Shown: positions 7,769 through 16,701, counted from the stretch's first letter. The stretch: 64,000 nt of DNA from JAAYBF01 sp963716445 (GCA_963716445.1 OY970313.1:2480001-2544000), one strand, 5' to 3'. Program-made: numbers and translations. Notes: generated by a model not told the origin, from the letters alone.

Positions 7769-8658
7769 GCCTCCCTCTCCTTACGCTTGAACAAGTTCAT
7801 GCTGAACAGGACGACCAGCGCGAGCAGGGCTAGCACGATCGCCGCCGCGTAGGCCCCCGCCAGGTTGAAGTTCGTGAACTCGTTCTCCACGAACAGCGGT
7901 AGCGTCTCCGTCTCGCCCGAGATCCGCCCGGCGACGACGCTGACGGCGCCGAACTCGCCGAGCGCGCGGGCGGTTGCGAGCACGACGCCGTAGGCGACGC
8001 CCCAGCGGATCGCCGGCAGCGTCACGCGCCAGAACGTCTGCCACGGCGAGGCGCCGAGCGTGCTCGCGGCCTGCTCCTGCTCGTCGCCGATCTCCTGCAG
8101 CACCGGCATCGTCTCGCGCACGACGAACGGCAGCGACACGAACACCGTCGCGAGCACCATGCCCGGCGTCGAGAAGATGATCGGGACGCCGGCGTCGATG
8201 AAGGTCGGCCCGAGCCAGCCGTTGCGCCCGTAGACGAGCAGCAGCGCGAGCCCGATCACGACCGGCGAGATCGCGAACGGCAGGTCGATGATCGTGTTGA
8301 GGATCGCCTTGCCGCGGAACCTCTGGCGCACCATCACAAGCGCCGCCAGCACGCCGAAGACGGTGTTGAGCGGCACCGCGATGCCGACGCAGACCAGCGT
8401 CAGCCAGAAGGCGTGCTGGCCGTCGGCGCTGGTGATCGCCTCGATCGGCGGGCCGAGGCCGTCCTCGAACGTGCGGGCGAAGATGATCGCCACGGGGATC
8501 ACGAGCAGAGCGGCGAGGTAGCCGAGCGCGACGAAGCGCAGGCCGTAGCGCTGAAGACGGCTACCCCCAGCGGAGGCGCGCAGCGGGGTCGGTCCCCCGG
8601 AACGCCTCGAAGCTCGCTGGAGCGAGACCCGGCGAGCGCCGGAGTCATCCCTTCGCAT
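7765..8658 (-). CDS. cysW: Sulfate ABC transporter permease CysW
   Basis: This 297-residue membrane permease has six hydrophobic helices from about residue 35 on. It carries the conserved cytoplasmic EAA loop (QEQAASTLGASPWQTFWRVTLPAIRWG) that docks on CysA and the family phrase RALGEFGAVSVVAGRI. The first about 30 residues are an unusually long, Arg/Ser-rich, low-complexity extension (MRRDDSGARRVSLQRASRRS). The start overlaps the end of cysT by 14 bases. A later start near the first helix cannot be excluded. Confidence 0.93.
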   Translation of the reverse strand: MRRDDSGARRVSLQRASRRSGGPTPLRASAGGSRLQRYGLRFVALGYLAALLVIPVAIIFARTFEDGLGPPIEAITSADGQHAFWLTLVCVGIAVPLNTVFGVLAALVMVRQRFRGKAILNTIIDLPFAISPVVIGLALLLVYGRNGWLGPTFIDAGVPIIFSTPGMVLATVFVSLPFVVRETMPVLQEIGDEQEQAASTLGASPWQTFWRVTLPAIRWGVAYGVVLATARALGEFGAVSVVAGRISGETETLPLFVENEFTNFNLAGAYAAAIVLALLALVVLFSMNLFKRKEREA

Positions 8659-9484
8659 GGCGACTGCTCCATTTCGAGATCAGGTTGAGCAGGAACAGCA
8701 GCACGATCGAGATGAACAGCAGCAGCACCGAGACGGCGGCCGCCGAGGTCGGCGCGTCGCTCTCGATGCGGCCGAAGATGTAGACCGACGCGACCTGCGT
8801 GTCGAACGGGACGTTGCCCGTGATCAGCACCAGCGAGCCGTACTCGCCGAGCGCACGGGCGAACGCCAGCGCGCAGCCGGCGACGATCGCCGGCGTGAGG
8901 TTGGGCAGCAGGACGCTGCGGAAGATCCGCCTGCGCGAGGCGCCGAGCGAGGCGGCGGCCTCCTCCATCTCGCGGTCGACCTCGATCAGCACCGGCTGGA
9001 CCGCCCGTACGACGAACGGCAGCGTCACGAACAGCAGCGCCAGGACGATCGCCACCTTCGTGTAGGCGACGTTGGCGCCGATCGGGCTCTTCGGCCCGTA
9101 GAGCGCGAGCAGCGTCAGGCCGGCGACGATCGTCGGCAGCGCGAACGGCAGGTCGATCAGCGAGTTGACGATCCCCTTGCCGCGGAACTCGTCGCGCACG
9201 AGCACCCAGGCGATCAGCGTCCCCATCGTGGCGTTGATCGCGACGACGATCAGCGACGAGATCAGCGTCAGCTTGATCGCGGCGACCGCCTCGGGCTCCC
9301 TGATCGCCTCCCAGAACTCGCCGAGGCCGTCCTGGAGCGAGTGCTCCAAGACGGCCGCCAGCGGGATCAGGACGATGACGCTGAGCCACAGCGTCACCAC
9401 CCCGCGCGTCAGCACCTCGCCGCCGAAGGGCGAGCGCAGGCTCACCCTCGGCGGCGCGGCGACCGTCGCGTCGTTCGTCGCCAT
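8645..9484 (-). CDS. cysT: Sulfate ABC transporter permease CysT
   Basis: This 279-residue inner-membrane permease is the partner of CysW. Six predicted helices, the EAA loop (MEEAAASLGASRRRIFRSVLLPNL) and RALGEYGSLVLITGNVPFDT are diagnostic of CysT/CysU. It lies directly after the binding-protein gene (18 bases) and overlaps cysW. It forms the translocation pore for sulfate or thiosulfate together with CysW, with energy from CysA. Confidence 0.94.
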   Translation of the reverse strand: MATNDATVAAPPRVSLRSPFGGEVLTRGVVTLWLSVIVLIPLAAVLEHSLQDGLGEFWEAIREPEAVAAIKLTLISSLIVVAINATMGTLIAWVLVRDEFRGKGIVNSLIDLPFALPTIVAGLTLLALYGPKSPIGANVAYTKVAIVLALLFVTLPFVVRAVQPVLIEVDREMEEAAASLGASRRRIFRSVLLPNLTPAIVAGCALAFARALGEYGSLVLITGNVPFDTQVASVYIFGRIESDAPTSAAAVSVLLLFISIVLLFLLNLISKWSSRHAKG

Positions 9485-9502
9485 GGGCGCGGGCTCCCTG
9501 CC

Positions 9503-10516
9503 TTACTCCGTCGGGTTTCCCAGCTCGCGCTGGATCTCGAAGATCGAGCCGTCGTCCTCGTCGAAGAACTCCTGCTCGACGGCGCCCCAGCCACCGAAGT
9601 CGTCGATCGTGAACAGCGCCTTGGGCTCTGGGAACTTGTCGCGGTTGGCCTCCAGCACCGACTTCACCACCGGGCGGTAGCCGCGGTCGGCGAACAGCTG
9701 CTGTGCCTCCTTGGTGCGTGTGTAGTCGACGAACTCCTGGGCCTTCTCCCCGCCGTCCGCGGTCGCCGCGATCGGGTTCTCGATCAGGATCGTCTGGTCG
9801 GGGATCACGTACTCGAGCTCGATGTCCTCGTCCTGCGCTTGGAGGGCCTCGTTCTCGTAGCCGATCAGCACGTCGCCCTTGCCGCCGGCGAAGGTCTGCA
9901 GCGAGTCGCGCGCGCTGTCGTCCTGGACCGAGGTGTTGGCGAGCACCTGCTTGACGAAGTCGAGCGCCTGCTGCTCGGACTTGCCCTGCTCGATCTGCGA
10001 GCCGTAGGCGGCCATGATGTTCCACTTCGCGCCGCCCGACGTCGCGGGGTTCGGCGTGATGATGTCGACGTCGTCGCGGACCAGGTCCTCCCAGCCCTCG
10101 ATGCCCTTCGGGTTGCCGGGCCGGGTCGAGAGCACGACCACCGAGTCGGTGACGTTGCCCTCGTGCTCGTCGGAGCTCCAGTCCTTCGGAACGATCCCGG
10201 CGTCGACGACCTTGGTCATGTCGGGCTCGAGCGAGAAGCCAACGACGTCGGCGGGCAGACCGCCCTCGACCGCGCGCCGCTGATCGCCCGACGCGCCGAA
10301 CGAGGTCGAGAACTCGACGCCGTTGCCCGCCGGGGTCTTCTGGAAGCCGGGAATCACGGCGTCCTCGTAGGCCTGCTGCGGCGTCGAGTACGCGACGAGC
10401 GCGATCTTGCCGCCTCCGCCGCCGGCGGAGCTCTCGTCGGAGCCGCAGCCGGCGAGGACCAGGGCCGTCAGTGCGAGCAGTCCGGCGATCAGGCCGGTGA
10501 TGCGATTCCTCGTCAT
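9503..10516 (-). CDS. sbp: Sulfate-binding lipoprotein of the ABC importer
   Basis: This 337-residue extracytoplasmic solute-binding protein starts with a lipoprotein signal peptide (TGLIAGLLALTALVLAGC, lipobox LAGC) followed by a flexible Ser/Gly stretch. The family hallmarks are LVAYSTPQQAYED near the mature start, SFGASGDQRRAVEGGLPADVVGFSLE (oxyanion-binding loops) and TPNPATSGGAKWNIMAAYG. It is the first gene of the cysTWA operon. A consensus-like ribosome site (AAGGGG) sits just before the ATG, and the promoter must lie in the 170-base gap to the divergent kinase gene. Confidence 0.95.
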   Translation of the reverse strand: MTRNRITGLIAGLLALTALVLAGCGSDESSAGGGGGKIALVAYSTPQQAYEDAVIPGFQKTPAGNGVEFSTSFGASGDQRRAVEGGLPADVVGFSLEPDMTKVVDAGIVPKDWSSDEHEGNVTDSVVVLSTRPGNPKGIEGWEDLVRDDVDIITPNPATSGGAKWNIMAAYGSQIEQGKSEQQALDFVKQVLANTSVQDDSARDSLQTFAGGKGDVLIGYENEALQAQDEDIELEYVIPDQTILIENPIAATADGGEKAQEFVDYTRTKEAQQLFADRGYRPVVKSVLEANRDKFPEPKALFTIDDFGGWGAVEQEFFDEDDGSIFEIQRELGNPTE

Positions 10517-10596
10517 ATCCCCTTATTCCCCGTCAAGTTTATGGACTTTACGTCGGGAACCCTAGCAAATCAGTCGACAAACTTCCAAAGCGTTTT

Positions 10597-10632
10597 GGAG
10601 CCGCGTGCACAGCCCCGTGTGCACAAGGCTCC
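10597..10632. promoter_or_regulatory. Two-part inverted repeat between sbp and the kinase gene
   Basis: GGAGCC ... GGCTCC (6 bp) encloses GTGCACA-GCCCCG-TGTGCAC (7-bp perfect inner arms). The site lies 80 bases upstream of sbp and 55 bases upstream of the divergent kinase gene. It could be an operator read by a dimeric regulator, for instance the nearby Rrf2 protein, or a transcript hairpin. Function unproven. Confidence 0.4.
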
Positions 10633-10686
10633 GACCGGGCGCCTGGTCCGGCCAGGGCGCGGCGGGCTCTGGAAGGATGCGGCGCG

Positions 10687-11763
10687 ATGGGAGCCGGGGA
10701 GATCGTCGACACGTGGGCCGAGGCGGACGAGCTCGAGCGGGCGCCGCTGCTCGTGCGCGAGCCGCTGGCGGCTTTCCTGGACGGCGCCGGGCTGGGCTCG
10801 GGGCAGCTCGACGCGGAGCGGATCGGCGAGGGCCACTCGAACGTGACCTACCTCGTGCGGCGCGGCGAAGGGCGATTCGTGTTGCGCCGCCCGCCGCGGC
10901 CGCCACTGCCGCCGTCGGCACATGACGTGCTGCGCGAGGCGCGGCTGCTGACCGCGCTCGCCGGCACGGCCGCGCGGGTCCCCCGCCTGCTCGCGGTCTG
11001 CGACGACGAGTCGATCCTCGGAGTGCCGTTCTACGTGATGGAGGAGGTGTCGGGGACGGTGGTCACCGACACGCTGCCGGCCGCCCTCGACTCCGATCGG
11101 GAGCGCACACGGATCGGTGACGAGCTGGTCGACGCGCTGGTCGAGATCCATGCCGTCGACTGGCGCGCCGCCGGACTAGAGGGCTTCGGCAAGCCGAGCG
11201 GCTACCTCGAGCGCCAGCTACGCCGGTTCGCCGGCCTCTGGGAGCACAACAAGACGCGCGAGCTGCCGGTCCTGGCCGAGGTCGGCGAATGGCTGGCCAA
11301 GAGCCTGCCCGAGTCCCCGCCGGCGACGATCGTCCACGGCGACTACCGGCTTGGCAACGTGATGCTCGCTGAAGAGCCGCCGGCGCGCGTCGTCTCGGTG
11401 TTCGACTGGGAGCTCGCGACGATCGGCGACCCGCTCGCCGACGTCGGATACCTGACGGTCACCTGGGTGGCCCACGACGATCCGCCAGACACGATGTTCA
11501 GCGCTCTGTCGGCGGTCACGCGCGAGCCCGGGTTCCCCAGCCGCGAGCAGCTGATCGCCCGCTACGAGGAGCGCTCGGGCCGGTCGATGGGCGCCCTGCA
11601 CTGGTACCAGGCGTTGGCGCTCTGGAAGGCAGCGATCTTCATGGAGGGCAACTACAAGCGCTTCCTCGCCGGCGCCAGCGACGACGAGTTTCTGGCCGTC
11701 TTCGACGAGGGCGTTCCCGCCCTCGCGGAGAAGGCGCTCGAGACCGCCCGAGCCGGCTCGTGA
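10687..11763 (+). CDS. Aminoglycoside-phosphotransferase-fold kinase (ACAD10/11-like)
   Basis: This gene encodes 358 residues with the APH/choline-kinase fold. An ATP-binding N-lobe (RIGEGHSNVTYLV, FVLRRPP) is followed by a catalytic loop with Brenner's motif VHGDYRLGNVML and a metal-binding FDWELATIGDPLADVG. This wording matches the kinase domain fused to acyl-CoA dehydrogenases in ACAD10/11, which phosphorylates 4-hydroxy acyl-CoAs, rather than antibiotic kinases. Its stop overlaps the GTG start of a HAD hydrolase; in ACAD10 a HAD domain is fused to the same kinase, so the pair may work in lipid catabolism. That is an inference from domain architecture. Confidence 0.85.
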   Translation: MGAGEIVDTWAEADELERAPLLVREPLAAFLDGAGLGSGQLDAERIGEGHSNVTYLVRRGEGRFVLRRPPRPPLPPSAHDVLREARLLTALAGTAARVPRLLAVCDDESILGVPFYVMEEVSGTVVTDTLPAALDSDRERTRIGDELVDALVEIHAVDWRAAGLEGFGKPSGYLERQLRRFAGLWEHNKTRELPVLAEVGEWLAKSLPESPPATIVHGDYRLGNVMLAEEPPARVVSVFDWELATIGDPLADVGYLTVTWVAHDDPPDTMFSALSAVTREPGFPSREQLIARYEERSGRSMGALHWYQALALWKAAIFMEGNYKRFLAGASDDEFLAVFDEGVPALAEKALETARAGS

Positions 11764-12422
11764 CCTTCGCGTCGCCGAGCGAGACCGCGCCAAGGCGCTT
11801 CCAGGGCCTGCTCGTCGACTTCGGCGGCGTCCTGACGACCAACGTCTTCCAGTCGTTTCGCGAGTTCTGCCGCAGCGAGGGCCTGGCGGAGAACGCCTTC
11901 GCCGACCTGCTCAGGCAGAGCCCGGCCACGCGCGCCGAGCTGCGCCGGCTCGAGACCAACCAGATCGGCGCCGACGAGTTCGGCCGCCACCTCGGCCCGC
12001 TGCTCGGAGTGACCGACACCGACGGCCTGATGGACCGCGTGTTCGCCGGCATCGGCCCCGAGCCGGCGATGATCGAGGCTGTCCGGGGCGCCCGTCAGGC
12101 CGGAATCCGGACAGGCCTGATCTCGAACTCGGTCGGCAGCGACATCTACGACAAGGCCGTCCTCGACGACCTCTTCGACGCGGTCGTGATCTCCGGCGAC
12201 GTCGGCCTGCACAAGCCGCAGCCGGAGATCTTCCTGCTCGGCGCCGAGCGGATCGGCCTACCGCCGGCCGAGTGCGTCTTCGTCGACGACCTGCGCGAGA
12301 ACTGCGCGGGCGCCGAAGCCGCCGGCATGACCGCGGTGCTGCACCGCGGTCCCGACCGCACGCTGCCCGAGCTCCAGCGCCTGCTCGGCGTGGACCTCTC
12401 GCCAGCGCCGGGACCCGGCTAG
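11760..12422 (+). CDS. HAD-superfamily hydrolase (ACAD10 N-terminal-like)
   Basis: This gene encodes 220 residues from a GTG overlapping the kinase stop by four bases. HAD motif I is altered: LLVDFGGVLTTN has Asp at the nucleophile position but Gly-Gly in place of DxD, as is common in the ACAD10/sEH N-terminal group. Motif II is TGLISNSVG, motif III Lys is in GLHKPQPEIF, and motif IV is CVFVDDLREN. It probably dephosphorylates a small phosphorylated metabolite. Co-transcription with the kinase suggests consecutive steps. Confidence 0.85.
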   Translation: MTFASPSETAPRRFQGLLVDFGGVLTTNVFQSFREFCRSEGLAENAFADLLRQSPATRAELRRLETNQIGADEFGRHLGPLLGVTDTDGLMDRVFAGIGPEPAMIEAVRGARQAGIRTGLISNSVGSDIYDKAVLDDLFDAVVISGDVGLHKPQPEIFLLGAERIGLPPAECVFVDDLRENCAGAEAAGMTAVLHRGPDRTLPELQRLLGVDLSPAPGPG

Positions 12423-12441
12423 GTCACGACGTATCGCCCGG

Positions 12442-12457
12442 CCCCGCTCGCGCGGGG
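12442..12457. terminator. Short GC hairpin between convergent genes
   Basis: CCCCGC-TCGC-GCGGGG forms a perfect 6-bp stem with a four-base loop, 20 bases after the HAD gene stop and 7 bases from the cyclophilin stop on the other strand. Its position and symmetry fit a bidirectional terminator. Confidence 0.5.
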
Positions 12458-12463
12458 ACGCGG

Positions 12464-12925
12464 CTAGGCCTCGGAGAGCTCCACGCGCTCGATGACGACC
12501 GGCTCCTCGGGCTGGTCGCCCGGGCCGGTGGGGACGCCCTCGATGGCGTCGACGGCGTCCATGCCGGAGGTGACCTCGCCGAACACGGTGTGCTTGCCGT
12601 CGAGCCAGCCGGCCTCGCCGATCGTGACGATGAAGAACTGGCTGCCGTTGGTGTTCGGGCCGGCGTTCGCCATCGCGAGCGCGCCGCGGGCGACCTTGTG
12701 GTCGTTGAACTCGTCCTCGAACGTGTAGCCGGGGCCGCCGGTGCCGGTGCCCTGCGGGCAGCCGCCCTGGATCATGAAGTCCTTGATCACGCGGTGGAAC
12801 GACAGCCCGTCGTAGAAGCCGTCGGCCGCGAGCTTGCGGAAGTTCTCGACCGTCTTCGGGGCGTCGTCGTCGAAGAACGTGACCTCGATCGGCCCGTGGT
12901 TGGTGTGCAGGGTCGCCTGACTCAT
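12464..12925 (-). CDS. Cyclophilin-type peptidyl-prolyl cis-trans isomerase
   Basis: This 153-residue single-domain cytoplasmic cyclophilin has the active-site residues in FHRVIKDFMIQGG (Phe, Arg, Gln), GALAMANAGPNTNGSQFFI and WLDGKHTVFG (the Trp of the drug-binding pocket). It catalyses prolyl isomerisation during protein folding. Its ATG overlaps the stop of the upstream DEAD-box helicase by four bases, so both are coupled, suggesting a shared role in RNA/protein folding homeostasis. Confidence 0.93.
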   Translation of the reverse strand: MSQATLHTNHGPIEVTFFDDDAPKTVENFRKLAADGFYDGLSFHRVIKDFMIQGGCPQGTGTGGPGYTFEDEFNDHKVARGALAMANAGPNTNGSQFFIVTIGEAGWLDGKHTVFGEVTSGMDAVDAIEGVPTGPGDQPEEPVVIERVELSEA

Positions 12926-14583
12926 CGCTTCGCCACCTCCAGCCGGAGCGGCACGCCCCGGACCTCGTTGCCGTTCACCTTCTCGACCACCTCGCCCGCG
13001 CGCTCCGCGGGCACCTCGACGAAGCTGAACCGCTCGAGCACGCGCACGTTGCGCACGTCCTCGCCGTCGAGATGACAGTTGTCGACGATCGCCGCCACGA
13101 CGTCGGCGGGCTGGAAGCCGTTCGCGCGGCCGCCGCCGAACACGAGCTTCGCCACCTTGCCGTCGCGCTGGCGCGGCTTGGTGTGGCGCGGGCGCCGCGT
13201 CTGGGGGCGCTCGTCGTCCGCCTGCGGCGTCGCTGTCTCCGGCCGGTCCTTGTCCCGCGACCGTCGCCCGCGCCGCGCGCGCTCCTGGCGCGGCTCCAAC
13301 ACCGGCTCGACCGCCGGCTCGCCGCGAACGTCCGCCACCGGCGCCGCGCCGACCTCGGCCCCGCCGGCCGCGTCCGGCGAACCCGCCACCTCCAGGGCGA
13401 CCTCGTCCTTGGGAGCGAGATCCGGCTTCGGCCCGCGCTCGCGCTCCGCCTTGGTGCGCCGCGGCGTGTCGCCGTTCGGGCCCGACCAGGCCGGGATCTC
13501 GGTCTTGGCGTGGCGCTCGATCGCCGCGAGGTCCTCGCGCTGCTTCGGCGTGATCAGCGTGATCGCGCGGCCCGTCTCGCCGGCGCGCCCCGTGCGGCCG
13601 ATGCGGTGCACGTAGATGTCGGGCGAGTTCGGGATGTCGTAGTTGACGACGTGCGAGACACCGGTGATGTCGAGCCCGCGGGCGGCGACGTCGGTCGCCA
13701 CCAGCAGCCGCTCGCGGCCGCCCTTGAAGGCGATCATCACGCCGTCGCGGGCGCCCTGGCTCATGTCCCCGTGCAGCGTCTTGACGCGCAGGCCCTTGTC
13801 GCCCAGCCGCCGGGCGAGCCGGTCGACGCCGATCTTCGTGCGCGCGAAGATGATCGCCTGCTCCGGGCGCTCGGCCTTCAGCACCTCGGCGAGGCGGTCC
13901 GGCTTGTCCTTGTCCGAGACCTCGAGGTGGTACTGGGCGACGGTGTCGATCGTCAGCTGCGCGGCCTTGACCTTGATCGTCACCGGGTCGTACATCCGCT
14001 TCTCGGCGAGCTTCTTGATCGGCGGCGGCATCGTGGCCGAGAACAGCGCCGTCTGGCGGCCGGACGGGCAGCGCGCGAGGATCTCCTCGACGTCCTCGAA
14101 GAAGCCGAGATCGAGCATCTCGTCGGCCTCGTCGAGCACGACGTAGCGCGCCGAGTCGAGGAAGAGATAGTGGCGGCGGATCATGTCCATCACGCGCCCG
14201 ACGGTCCCCACGACGACCTGCGCCTCGCTCTTGAGCCGCGACGCCTGGTCCTTGATCGGCGCCCCGCCGAAGACGGCGACCACCTGGATGCCGCGGTTCT
14301 GGCCGTAGGCGCGCAGCGCCTGGGTGACCTGGATGCAGAGCTCGCGCGTCGGGGTCAGGACGAGCGCCTGGACCTCGGTGTCCGACGGATCGAGGTAGTC
14401 GAGCAGCGGCAGCCCGAAGGCGGCCGTCTTGCCGGTGCCGGTCTGCGCCTGGCCGATCACGTCCCGCCCCTGCAGCAGCAGCGGGATCGTCTCCTCCTGG
14501 ATCGGCGTCGGGTCCTTGTAGCCGAGGTGCTCCAACGCGTCGAGCACTGGCTTCGAGAGGCCGAGATCGGCAAAGGTCGTCAT
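12922..14583 (-). CDS. DEAD-box ATP-dependent RNA helicase (CsdA/DbpA type)
   Basis: This 553-residue protein starts at the ATG giving MTTFADLGLSKPVL; a TTG nine bases upstream is less likely. The Q-motif region, AQTGTGKT (Walker A), PTRELC, VLDEADEML, the SAT motif, DVAARGLDI and HRIGRTGR are all present. After a low-complexity charged linker (about residues 370-470) comes a C-terminal DbpA-type RNA-binding fold (KLVFGGGRANGFQPADVVAAI ... GVPLRLEVAKR). It unwinds structured RNA in ribosome assembly or cold adaptation. The C-terminal domain argues for CsdA/DbpA rather than RhlE. Confidence 0.93.
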   Translation of the reverse strand: MTTFADLGLSKPVLDALEHLGYKDPTPIQEETIPLLLQGRDVIGQAQTGTGKTAAFGLPLLDYLDPSDTEVQALVLTPTRELCIQVTQALRAYGQNRGIQVVAVFGGAPIKDQASRLKSEAQVVVGTVGRVMDMIRRHYLFLDSARYVVLDEADEMLDLGFFEDVEEILARCPSGRQTALFSATMPPPIKKLAEKRMYDPVTIKVKAAQLTIDTVAQYHLEVSDKDKPDRLAEVLKAERPEQAIIFARTKIGVDRLARRLGDKGLRVKTLHGDMSQGARDGVMIAFKGGRERLLVATDVAARGLDITGVSHVVNYDIPNSPDIYVHRIGRTGRAGETGRAITLITPKQREDLAAIERHAKTEIPAWSGPNGDTPRRTKAERERGPKPDLAPKDEVALEVAGSPDAAGGAEVGAAPVADVRGEPAVEPVLEPRQERARRGRRSRDKDRPETATPQADDERPQTRRPRHTKPRQRDGKVAKLVFGGGRANGFQPADVVAAIVDNCHLDGEDVRNVRVLERFSFVEVPAERAGEVVEKVNGNEVRGVPLRLEVAKR

Positions 14584-14659
14584 CGCGGCCAATGAGACTA
14601 CTGGGGCAGGCGCTCTCCCCGAGGCCGCCTAGAGCTCGATCCTGATTGGCTTCGAGGCT

Positions 14660-15631
14660 CTAGGCCGTCGGATCGAGCGTCAGCTTGCCGGTCGTGCGGC
14701 GGGCCTCGAGATCCTCGTGCGCGCGCCCCGCGTCGGCGAGTGGATAGGCGCCGCCGACGCGCGGTCTCAGCTCGCCGCGAGCGGCACGGTCGAAGAGGTC
14801 GGCGAGCGGCGCCTCGAGCATCTGGCGGCGGTCGAGCAGGTGCATCAGCCAGAAGCCGACGACTGCGCGGCTGGTCTTGAGCAGCTCGCCGTTGGTGACG
14901 GGCACCTTCTCCCGCGTCGAGTTACCGTAGGCGACGATCCGGCCGAACGGCGCCAGCGCAGCGAGACTCTGCTCGAAGATCCGCCCGCCCGCGGCGTCGA
15001 GCACCACGTCGACCGGCTCGCCGCCGTTGGCCTCGATCAGCGCGGTCGTCAACTCGTCCGTCTCGGGATCGACCGCGACGTCGGCGCCGAGCTCCAGCGC
15101 CTCGGCACGACGCTCCGGCGAGCCGGCCGTCGCGATCACCCGCCCGGCCCCCATCGGACGCGCGAGCTGGGTCAGCAGCGAACCGACCCCACCCGCCGCC
15201 GAGTGCACCACCACGCTCTCGCCCTCGGCAAGGTGGGCGGAGGTGCGCAGCAGGTGCCAGGCCGTCAGGCCCTGGATCAACAGCGCGAGCGCATCGTCGT
15301 CGGACACTCCCTCCGGGATCCGAAACGTCCGCGCCGCCGACGCGACGGCGTACTCCGCATAGCCGCCCGTACGCAGCAGCGCGATCACCCGCTCCCCCTC
15401 GGCGAAGCCCGCCCCAGCACGCTCGACCGTCCCCGCCACCTCTCCCCCCAGCACCACCGGCAGCTCATGCTTGGCGATGTACTCGTTGCGCCGCTGATGC
15501 GTGTCCCCGAAGTTCAGCCCCGCCCGCGCCACCCGAATCAGCACCTCACCAGGCGCCGGCTCGGGAACCGGCACCTCAGCCACCCGAAGCACCTCCGGCC
15601 CCCCGAACTCAGTCAGCTGCACGACCCGCAT
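14660..15631 (-). CDS. Zinc-independent NADPH:quinone reductase-like dehydrogenase
   Basis: This 323-residue MDR-superfamily protein starts at MRVVQLTEFGGPEVL, where the conserved domain begins; an in-frame GTG 72 bases upstream would add only low-complexity sequence. The N-terminal GroES-like fold (GEVLIRVARAGLNFGDTHQR) lacks zinc ligands. The Rossmann motif HSAAGGVGSLLTQLA follows. This is the QOR/crotonyl-CoA reductase-like branch that reduces quinones or enones with NADPH. It is divergent from the PfkB kinase. Confidence 0.88.
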   Translation of the reverse strand: MRVVQLTEFGGPEVLRVAEVPVPEPAPGEVLIRVARAGLNFGDTHQRRNEYIAKHELPVVLGGEVAGTVERAGAGFAEGERVIALLRTGGYAEYAVASAARTFRIPEGVSDDDALALLIQGLTAWHLLRTSAHLAEGESVVVHSAAGGVGSLLTQLARPMGAGRVIATAGSPERRAEALELGADVAVDPETDELTTALIEANGGEPVDVVLDAAGGRIFEQSLAALAPFGRIVAYGNSTREKVPVTNGELLKTSRAVVGFWLMHLLDRRQMLEAPLADLFDRAARGELRPRVGGAYPLADAGRAHEDLEARRTTGKLTLDPTA

Positions 15632-15725
15632 CGCCCGCAGCCTAACCGCGCCCGCGCCCCGCCCGAGCCCTCCACCGGAGCCGAAGGAGAAGGCACCCTC
15701 CACCGGAGCCGTCGGCAGCCCGACC

Positions 15726-15762
15726 CCGCGCGGGGGCTCCGGGGGGCGCGAGCCCCCCGGCC
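15726..15762. repeat. 37-bp REP-like hairpin repeat, copy A
   Basis: This 37-base sequence occurs again, exactly but inverted, at 28101-28137. Its core folds as CCGGGGGGC-GCGA-GCCCCCCGG (9-bp perfect stem, GNRA-type loop). Upstream at 15668-15682 and 15696-15710 lie two copies of a CCCTCCACCGGAGCC unit, and related units also flank copy B. Copy A sits in the divergent gap between the quinone reductase and the PfkB gene, ending just before a TATATCT -10-like box of the latter. Confidence 0.75.
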
Positions 15763-15777
15763 TATATCTTCCGCCCT

Positions 15778-16701
15778 ATGAGCCTCGTTGTAGTCGGATC
15801 GATCGCCTTCGACGCGGTCAAGACCCCCTTCGGAGAGCGCGAGCGGATGCTCGGCGGCTCGGCCGTCCACTTCTCGCTCGCCGCGAGCTTCTTCACCGAC
15901 GTGCGCGTCGTCGGCCCGGTCGGCGACGACTTCGGCGACGCCGAGTACGCGGTGCTGCGCGGCCGTGGCGTCAACACCGACGACATCGAGCGCGTCGAGG
16001 GCGGCCGGACGTTCTTCTGGCGCGGACACTACGAGTACGACTTCAACCAGGCGCACACCGACGACACGCAGCTCAACGTCTTCGGCGAGTTCGAGCCGAA
16101 GCTCTCCGACGCGTCGCGCGCCGCCGACCACCTCTTCCTCGCGAACATCCAGCCGGACCTCCAGCGCGGCGTGCGCGAGCAGTGCGCGGGCGTTCGCTGG
16201 GCGGGCCTCGACTCGATGAACCTCTGGATCGAGATCGCGCGCGACTCGCTCGCCCAGACGATCGCCGGGGTCGACCTCGTCTTCCTCAACGACGCCGAGA
16301 TCCGCCAGCTCACCGAGCAGCCGAACCTGGTGCGCGCCGCGCGCGAGGTGATGGCGATGGGCCCGAAGGTCGTGGTCGCCAAGCAGGGCGAGTACGGCGC
16401 CGCGCTGTTCACCGAGAACGGCTTCTTCGCGCTGCCCGCCTTCCCGCTCGAGACGGTCGTCGACCCGACCGGCGCCGGGGACTCGTTCGCCGGCGGCTTC
16501 CTCGGCTACCTCTCGTCCCAGGACGACTGGTCGAACGAGGCCACACTGCGTCGCGCGATGACCTACGGGTCCGCGCTGGCGTCCTTCAACGTCGAGGAGT
16601 TCGGCACCGAGCGCGTCGCGCGGCTCGAGCGCGACGAGATCGACGCCCGCTTCGAGCAGTTCCGCCAGATCACGGCGCTCGAGGCGCCGGCCACCGCCTG
16701 A
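15778..16701 (+). CDS. PfkB-family carbohydrate/nucleoside kinase
   Basis: This 307-residue sugar kinase of the ribokinase family has an N-terminal LVVVGSIAFDAV, substrate-side GGSAVHFSLAASFF and the C-terminal signature DPTGAGDSFAGGFLGYL containing the catalytic Asp and anion hole. The lid region carries an acidic HTDDTQLNVF segment unlike ribokinase. The substrate is not evident. Similar actinobacterial proteins are annotated only as PfkB family, sometimes near nucleoside metabolism. Confidence 0.9.
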   Translation: MSLVVVGSIAFDAVKTPFGERERMLGGSAVHFSLAASFFTDVRVVGPVGDDFGDAEYAVLRGRGVNTDDIERVEGGRTFFWRGHYEYDFNQAHTDDTQLNVFGEFEPKLSDASRAADHLFLANIQPDLQRGVREQCAGVRWAGLDSMNLWIEIARDSLAQTIAGVDLVFLNDAEIRQLTEQPNLVRAAREVMAMGPKVVVAKQGEYGAALFTENGFFALPAFPLETVVDPTGAGDSFAGGFLGYLSSQDDWSNEATLRRAMTYGSALASFNVEEFGTERVARLERDEIDARFEQFRQITALEAPATA

